The notes beneath the pieces are model-generated. The model saw only the letters and a program-made list of their open reading frames with translations, did no database searches and was not told where the DNA came from. From positions 23,313 to 87,312 of the forward strand of contig JBBRCX010000005.1 of the NCBI GenBank assembly GCA_038204465.1: 64,000 bases of DNA, written 5' to 3'. Below, one piece after another: positions 59,037-64,000 of the stretch; position 1 is the first letter of the stretch, and each line of letters starts with the position of its first letter. A program made the position numbers and the translations under genes. Origin of the DNA: JBBRCX01 sp038204465 (GTDB lineage Bacteria > Planctomycetota > Phycisphaerae > Tepidisphaerales > Tepidisphaeraceae).

Positions 59037-60538
59037 GCGCGCATGACTACGGATTTGACTTCGGTGTAGGCTTCGATGCCTTCCTTGCCGAACTCGCGTC
59101 CCCACCCGGATTGCTTGTATCCGCCGAAGGGCAGCGCGAGGTCGTAGTTGTGATAGTTGTTGACGAAGACCGTGCCGGCGCGGAGCTCGGCGGCGAGCTT
59201 GTGGGCCTTGTGGAGATCGCGCGTCCAGACGGCGGCGGCCAGCCCGTAGGTGGTGTCGTTGGCGGTGGCGGCCACTTCCGCGGGGTCGGTGAAAGGCACG
59301 GCGCAGACGACGGGGCCGAAGATCTCCTCGCGCATGATCTTCATCTCTTCGCGGGCGCCGACGATGACGGTGGGCTCGACGAAGTAGCCGCGGTCTCCAT
59401 GCCGCTTGCCGCCGATGACTGCCTTGGCGCCGTCGGCGAGTCCCGAGGAAAGATAACCGAGCACCCGGTCGTGCTGCTCCTTGGAGACAACCGGGCCCAT
59501 GGTCGAAGTGGGATCGAAGCCGTGCCCGACCTTGATCTTGCGGGCTTCGTCGGCGATGCCCTGGACGACCTGCTCGTAAACTCCCTTCTGCACGTACAGG
59601 CGCGAGCCGGCGGTGCAGAGCTGGCCGACATTCGCGAAGCAAGCGACGGCGGCGCCCGGGATGGCCAGGTCAAGGTCGGCGTCCTGGAAGACGATGTTGG
59701 GCGACTTGCCGCCCAGCTCCAGCGTCACCCGCTTCATGTTGCCCAGAGCGGCGGCGGCGATCAGCTTGCCTGTCTGGGTGGAGCCGGTGAAAGAGACTTT
59801 GTCGATGTCGGGATGAGCGGCGATGGCGGCGCCGGCGGTTTCGCCATACCCGGTGATGATGTTGACCACGCCCTCGGGGAATCCCGCTTCGAGGATCAGC
59901 TCACCGACGCGCAGGGCGGAGAGCGGCGTCTGCTCGGCGGGCTTGAGGACGATCGTGCAGCCCGCGGCCAGAGCCGGGGCGATCTTCTGGGCGACGAGGC
60001 CCATCGGCACGTTCCAGGGAATGATCTGCCCGACGACGCCGACCGGTTCGCGCAGGGTGAAGGCGACCCATTTCTCGTCGGCGACCTGGGGGATGGAGTG
60101 GGAGACGGTTTCGCCCGACAGCTTGGTGGCCCAGCCGGCGTTGTAGCGCAGGATCTCCGCGCCGAAGGGAACGGAGCCCCTCGCGGCGGCTAGGGGCATG
60201 CCGTTGTTCAGCGTATCGAGCTGCGCCAATTCATCGGCGTGCTCCTCGATCAGTTCCGCGAGTCGCCAGAGCAGCCTGGTGCGCTGCGAGGGCGTCGTGC
60301 GGCGCCAAGCACCGGACTCGAAGGCTTTGCGCGCGGCTCGCACGGCGCGATCGACGTCTTCCTTGTCTCCCGCGGCCACCTGAGCGATTTCTTCGCCCGT
60401 GGCGGGGTTGTAGGTCGGGAAGGTTTTTCCCGAGGCCGCCTGCGACCAGTTGCCTCCGATGAGGAACGGGCGCGGCTTGGAGATGAACGATTCAACCTTG
60501 GGATCGACGCGAAAGGGAGCGGCTGCGGCGACGGTCAT
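59033..60538 (-). CDS. Aldehyde dehydrogenase (NAD(P)+)
   Basis: 501 residues from ATG 60538 (GGAGG four bases upstream). Landmarks: IIPWNVPMGLVAQKIAPALA, KPAEQTPLSAL, SFTGSTQTGKLI, catalytic Glu in VTLELGGKSP, catalytic Cys in NVGQLCTAGSR, EEIFGPV and PFGGYKQSGWGRE. Closest in style to betaine/phenylacetaldehyde/retinal-type ALDHs. It oxidises an aldehyde to an acid; substrate unknown. Its stop lies in a palindromic repeat. Confidence 0.95.
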   Translation of the reverse strand: MTVAAAAPFRVDPKVESFISKPRPFLIGGNWSQAASGKTFPTYNPATGEEIAQVAAGDKEDVDRAVRAARKAFESGAWRRTTPSQRTRLLWRLAELIEEHADELAQLDTLNNGMPLAAARGSVPFGAEILRYNAGWATKLSGETVSHSIPQVADEKWVAFTLREPVGVVGQIIPWNVPMGLVAQKIAPALAAGCTIVLKPAEQTPLSALRVGELILEAGFPEGVVNIITGYGETAGAAIAAHPDIDKVSFTGSTQTGKLIAAAALGNMKRVTLELGGKSPNIVFQDADLDLAIPGAAVACFANVGQLCTAGSRLYVQKGVYEQVVQGIADEARKIKVGHGFDPTSTMGPVVSKEQHDRVLGYLSSGLADGAKAVIGGKRHGDRGYFVEPTVIVGAREEMKIMREEIFGPVVCAVPFTDPAEVAATANDTTYGLAAAVWTRDLHKAHKLAAELRAGTVFVNNYHNYDLALPFGGYKQSGWGREFGKEGIEAYTEVKSVVMRA

Positions 60539-60916
60539 GGCGCCTCCGTGGGCGGAAAAGTGTCGTTGGAAATTGCGCGCGATGTACGCGCGTGCATCGG
60601 AAGCAATTCTTTTACTGTCATGCATGTTGCCAAGCGCCGATTTGCCCGTCAAATAAAATTCATCGTCAGGTCTGAGCTGTGTTCGCGCCCCCGATCGCAC
60701 TCGGTGGGGGCCGGCGGCGGCGGTTGAGGCACATCAAGTGTTTAAGGCACATCACGCGTGGTGACAGGAGGCTTCACTCCGCGGATCATCGTGGGGTATG
60801 TCCGGACACGCAGCCGATGCTCGACCACCTCGCTCACTGGGTTGGCGTGGTCGACGTTCAATGTGAACGCACCTGAAGCACAGATCAGTCGCGGTTTCTA
60901 CCCGCACCGGAGCGTC
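60539..60916. other. Divergent control region between ALDH and sialidase-like gene
   Basis: 378 bases without a supported gene. It contains GGCACATCA twice, 17 bases apart (60728 and 60745), a possible direct-repeat operator. The open frame reaching back to 60758 has no start context. Confidence 0.5.
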
Positions 60917-62017
60917 ATGATCCAACTGCTCGACACCGGCATCGTCTATCGCAATCCCGCGCCCCACCTGCGCGCGATTCACGCGATGCATCCGACGCTT
61001 GCGCAATCCCCTGATGGCGAGCTAGTGGCCGCGTTCGACCTTGGACAGGGCCCCGAGAGCTTCGACTACGCCCCGCACGTGGCGCGATCGGGCGATGGCG
61101 GGCGAACGTGGAGCGCGCCGGCAAGAATGTTTACCGATGACCACCCGCGCCGCTGTACGCACCTGGCGCGGATCGGATCGACGCGCGATGGCGCCCTCAC
61201 CGCGATCGGGGCGCGGTTGTTTCGGGACTCGGACGAGGAAGGCCTGGTCAACCGGGCCAACTTTGGATACGTGCCGATGGACCTGCTGTTCCTCAGCAGC
61301 CGCGACAAGGGGCGGACGTGGGACGGCCCGCGCGTGATCCAGCCGCCGCTGGTCGGGCCGAGCTTCGAGATCTGTCACCCGATTCGAGAACGCGTGGACG
61401 GCACTCTGATCGCCCCGATGTCGACGTGGAAGGGTTGGGACGGCGCAGCGCCCAATGGGATGAAAGCAATCGCCCTGGTGTCGCGCGACGGGGGCCGGAG
61501 CTGGCCGGAATATATCGATGTGATGGATGACTGGGCGAACGGCGTGATGCATCTCGAGCAGTCGGTTGTGGAGTTAGCCGACGGCAGGCTGCTCGCGGTT
61601 GCGTGGGCATTTCACGAGCAGAGCGGCAAGAGCCTTCCCACTCCGTACGCGATCTGCAGCGATGGAAGGACATTCGGCCCGCGGCGCGCGACCGGATTGA
61701 AGGGACAAACGGCGAAGCTGCTGGCGCTGCCTGACGGCAAAGTCCTGATGCTCTATCGTCGCGACGATAAGCCGGGACTGTGGGCGAACCTGTCGCGGCT
61801 CGACGGATCGGAATGGGTCAACCTGGAGGAAGCGCCGATGTGGCAGGGGGCCGCCTCGGGAATGCGAGGCGAGGCCGCCGCCGGACAGGAACTGTCGGAC
61901 CTCAGATTCGGCTTCCCGAATCTGCTGCTGCTTCGCGACGGCAGCGTCATGGCCGCCTTCTGGTGTCGCGAGGACTGCATCAGCAACATCCGCTGGCTCA
62001 GGCTACGCGTCGCGTAA
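60917..62017 (+). CDS. Sialidase-family (Asp-box) protein
   Basis: 366 residues from ATG 60917 with CGGAG close upstream. Asp-boxes SGDGGRTWSAPA, SSRDKGRTWDGP and SRDGGRSWPEY, and a fourth degenerate CSDGRTFGP, indicate a six-bladed propeller. HPTLAQSPDGELVAAF is the usual blade start. No signal peptide, as with the other two sialidase-like genes in this window. Function on intracellular glycans, or a non-sialic role, remains open. Confidence 0.85.
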   Translation: MIQLLDTGIVYRNPAPHLRAIHAMHPTLAQSPDGELVAAFDLGQGPESFDYAPHVARSGDGGRTWSAPARMFTDDHPRRCTHLARIGSTRDGALTAIGARLFRDSDEEGLVNRANFGYVPMDLLFLSSRDKGRTWDGPRVIQPPLVGPSFEICHPIRERVDGTLIAPMSTWKGWDGAAPNGMKAIALVSRDGGRSWPEYIDVMDDWANGVMHLEQSVVELADGRLLAVAWAFHEQSGKSLPTPYAICSDGRTFGPRRATGLKGQTAKLLALPDGKVLMLYRRDDKPGLWANLSRLDGSEWVNLEEAPMWQGAASGMRGEAAAGQELSDLRFGFPNLLLLRDGSVMAAFWCREDCISNIRWLRLRVA

Positions 62018-62089
62018 GGCGCGTGTGGCGCTATGCCCGCCGGTTGATCTCGCTTCTGATTCCTCCGCAGCTCGCACCCGCTCCCACTC

Positions 62090-62974
62090 TCAGGCCGCTT
62101 GTTTTGAACGCGAAAACCAGCGCGCGGCGATCAGGACGCTCAGCAGTCCGAGGCCCGGCCCGGCAGCGGCGGGCAGCGGGATCGGCTGGGTTTGTTCACC
62201 GCTCAGCGAGAAGCTGGCGTTGAACGCCGGCGCTGCGGTCCCGGCGGGCGCGCCGACCACATCGGCGCCGACTCGCCCCCAGTCGGGCGCAATCGTCTCA
62301 TTGCGGATCCAGCTCTGCAGGTCGGGGGAGAACGTTGTCCCTGGCGCGACGATCGGCTTCGCCGCAGAGAGCCACAGGAACGAGCCGCCGGTCACTTCCA
62401 CCTCGGGGCGGAAGAAATAGTGATCCGCCGGCAGGTTCAACGGCGTGCTGAAGACGACGTTGAGCTGCACCTCCTGGCCCGACACCGGTCCTTCGCCGCC
62501 CGTCGTCTGGTTCGGCAACGCGTGGATGCCGTTCACAACGGAGTTGGCGGCGGCGAAACTTGCATTGACCACCGTAGTTGTGAAGGTCATGTTGCTGTTG
62601 GCCGTGTCGCGGCCGTCGGTCTCAACGTCGCCGGGAGAGTTCGTGCGCGTGGGGACGTTGATGGTGCGGGTCGCGTCGGAGTCTTTGGGGAAGACGCGGT
62701 AGATGTCCACCGTCACGCGCCCGATGTTGGCCGTCGTCGCTTTATCGGTGAGAATTCCGGTGAACGTGGCGCTGTCGAGCCGGGTCGCATTCGTCAGAAT
62801 GAAATCGTCCGCGGTCTCGGTTTCGATCGTGACGGGGGTGGGGGGACGCGTGAGCGTCGCGATCTTGCCGTCCGGGTCGCCCGTGCTGAAGTTAAACGTC
62901 GACCCCGCCCGCGCCGCGCTGGACGCGATGAGCGAGGCACAACTGGCGATGACAATAATGGCTCCGATGCGCAT
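62090..62974 (-). CDS. Secreted PEP-CTERM-type surface protein
   Basis: 294 residues from ATG 62974, with AAGGAG seven bases upstream. N-terminal signal peptide MRIGAIIVIASCASLIASSA-ARA. The body is beta-rich and Thr/Asn-rich (VTIETETADDFILTNATRLD). The C-terminus has IPLPAAAGPGLGLLSVLIAA followed by RWFSRSKQAA: a short Pro motif, a membrane helix and a basic tail. This matches exosortase/PEP-CTERM sorting signals, here in the PLPAAA form frequent in planctomycetes. It should be exported and processed by an exosortase encoded elsewhere. Confidence 0.9.
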   Translation of the reverse strand: MRIGAIIVIASCASLIASSAARAGSTFNFSTGDPDGKIATLTRPPTPVTIETETADDFILTNATRLDSATFTGILTDKATTANIGRVTVDIYRVFPKDSDATRTINVPTRTNSPGDVETDGRDTANSNMTFTTTVVNASFAAANSVVNGIHALPNQTTGGEGPVSGQEVQLNVVFSTPLNLPADHYFFRPEVEVTGGSFLWLSAAKPIVAPGTTFSPDLQSWIRNETIAPDWGRVGADVVGAPAGTAAPAFNASFSLSGEQTQPIPLPAAAGPGLGLLSVLIAARWFSRSKQAA

Positions 62975-63266
62975 GGCTTCACTCCTTCGACGTAATGGAC
63001 CTTCGGTTCCGGAACAAACACCCACGGACGAGATGCACGATGCTGCGACGGAAAGCTTGGGAGATCCCGCAGCGGAGATTTACCTTACCCAGCCGAACGC
63101 ACCAACGGAAGAGGATTTTTTTAGCGGGGGATGGGCGCATGCCACGGATTCATCGCGAGGTTCACCCGATGGGCGAAGGGCACCTCTGTGCTGTTTACCG
63201 GGGTGCAAATCGGGGAAGATGAAACCATGAGGGGCCTGGCGCGTCCAAGCGCTGAAGGAGTTTGAC

Positions 63267-64000
63267 TATGAATCAGAAAAATATGGCGGGCCTGAGGGGC
63301 GTTGCGCCTATTGCGTGCTTTGTCCTGGCCATCGCGAGCGGGCCGTTCCTCATGGGAATTGAGTGCGGCGCGGCGCGCCTGGTAGCGATGCCTGCAGCGG
63401 GGATGAACTTCCCGCACATGGTCACCGACAACTCGGGCAACCAGTGGCGTATCTACGCTCAGTACCTGCAGCAGATGGGGCAGAACGGAAACTTTCAGCT
63501 TTACAGCCAGGGGGCGATGCTGATCGTCAACGGCAATCAGCCGCAGGCGGTGAACAACCAGGCGCGGATCGACGCGAAGACGGGTGAGGTGGTTCTGGAG
63601 AACATGGTTGTCCCCGGCGCCAACCTCGTCGTGACCCGGCGGATACTGGTGAACAAAGAAGATAGCTACGTTCGCTACATCGATACGATTCGAAATAACG
63701 CCGGTCAGGACCAGACCGCCAACATCGCCATCCAATCCAATTTCAACTACGGCGCCAACACGAGCCGGATGATTCCCGATCCCAAGAAGAAGGACCAGAA
63801 CCTCGGCTGGGTGGGGCAGACTCCGGTGAACAACGGGGTGAGCGTGGTTGAGATGTTCTCCGGCCGCGGCGCCAAGCAGGCGATGACGATCAGCTATCAA
63901 CAGGGCAACAGCATGGTGCAGGCCAACCTCGCCCTCACGGTGCCGGCGGGCAAGGAACTGGCGTTCATGCACCTGCACGCCACCGCCATCAACGCCGACG
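63267..64000 (+). CDS. Secreted protein, 3' part missing (window edge)
   Basis: Begins at ATG 63267 with AAGGAG seven bases upstream; 244 codons are seen before the edge. Signal peptide VAPIACFVLAIASGPFLMGI followed by Cys (MGIEC), possibly a lipobox. The body is rich in Asn and Gln with short repeats (QWRIYAQYLQQMGQNGNFQL; YSQGAMLIVNGNQPQ; VTRRILVNKEDSYVRYIDTI). From memory this resembles exported planctomycete proteins of unknown function with a beta-sandwich. The long opposite-strand frame here is His/Val-rich and a shadow. Confidence 0.8.

Noticed and set aside
59111..60193. Plus-strand Asp/Gly-rich frame opposite aldehyde dehydrogenase
   Set aside because: Shadow of a strongly conserved ALDH gene.
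60758..60916. Upstream extension of the third sialidase-like gene
   Set aside because: No ribosome-binding site at the early start and non-family sequence; ATG 60917 begins the first propeller blade.
63121..63978. Minus-strand 285-codon frame at the right edge
   Set aside because: His/Val-rich shadow; the plus strand has AAGGAG, signal peptide and coherent protein.

Overview
The window is GC-rich and bacterial, most likely from a planctomycete (Phycisphaerae/Tepidisphaerales-like); a verrucomicrobium is the main alternative. The evidence is an exosortase-type PLPAAAG C-terminal tail on a secreted protein, an abundance of mandelate-racemase-like, phytanoyl-CoA-dioxygenase-like, sialidase-like and sulfatase genes, a KaiC-type ATPase next to a hybrid kinase, and short GC palindromes of the kind common in these phyla. 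This assignment is an inference from gene content, not from a marker gene.

Layout. 1-7.7 kb: a truncated secreted protein; a three-gene operon (small protein, double KaiC-like ATPase, hybrid histidine kinase); a di-heme cytochrome c gene broken by one base; a Nudix hydrolase. 7.7-12 kb: a GH20-type enzyme, then an amidohydrolase and an RraA-like gene bracketed by two direct repeats of about 250 bp. 12.6-20.6 kb: a Type III restriction-modification locus. The 5' end of its mod gene occurs three times in tandem. The first two copies are truncated, and each is followed by small accessory genes; a toxin-antitoxin-like pair sits between mod and res. 20.7-39 kb: a heparinase-like gene, tRNA-Ser(GGA), and short operons of sugar-acid enzymes (DHDPS-like aldolases, enolase-superfamily dehydratases, a 2-hydroxyacid dehydrogenase, sialidase-like proteins, a phosphotriesterase-like lactonase, PhyH dioxygenases, SDR, Gfo/Idh) and a sulfatase. 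39.1-39.8 kb: a VapBC-like pair.

39.9-55.6 kb is one nearly gapless minus-strand operon, probably controlled by an XRE-cupin regulator just upstream. It carries Gfo/Idh, a TIM-barrel isomerase, an enolase-superfamily dehydratase, two PhyH dioxygenases, an SDR, a VOC protein, a fucose/arabinose-isomerase-like protein, 2-oxoacid dehydrogenase E2, E1-beta and E1-alpha, a two-subunit ATP-grasp acyl-CoA ligase, a short citrate-synthase-type lyase, and a two-subunit class I fumarase. Together these could carry an unusual sugar or sugar acid through a 2-oxoacid and CoA esters into central metabolism; the substrate cannot be read from sequence. Remnants of an SDR and of a ceramidase-like gene lie inside the operon. 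56-64 kb: an (alpha/alpha)6-type glycosidase, an aldehyde dehydrogenase, a third sialidase-like protein, a PEP-CTERM-type surface protein, and a secreted protein cut by the window edge.

The most unusual parts are the triplicated mod 5' module with interleaved cassettes, the direct repeats around the amidohydrolase/RraA pair, the large metabolic operon with a citryl-CoA-like trio, and several palindromic repeat families, two members of which touch gene ends or a gene truncation.
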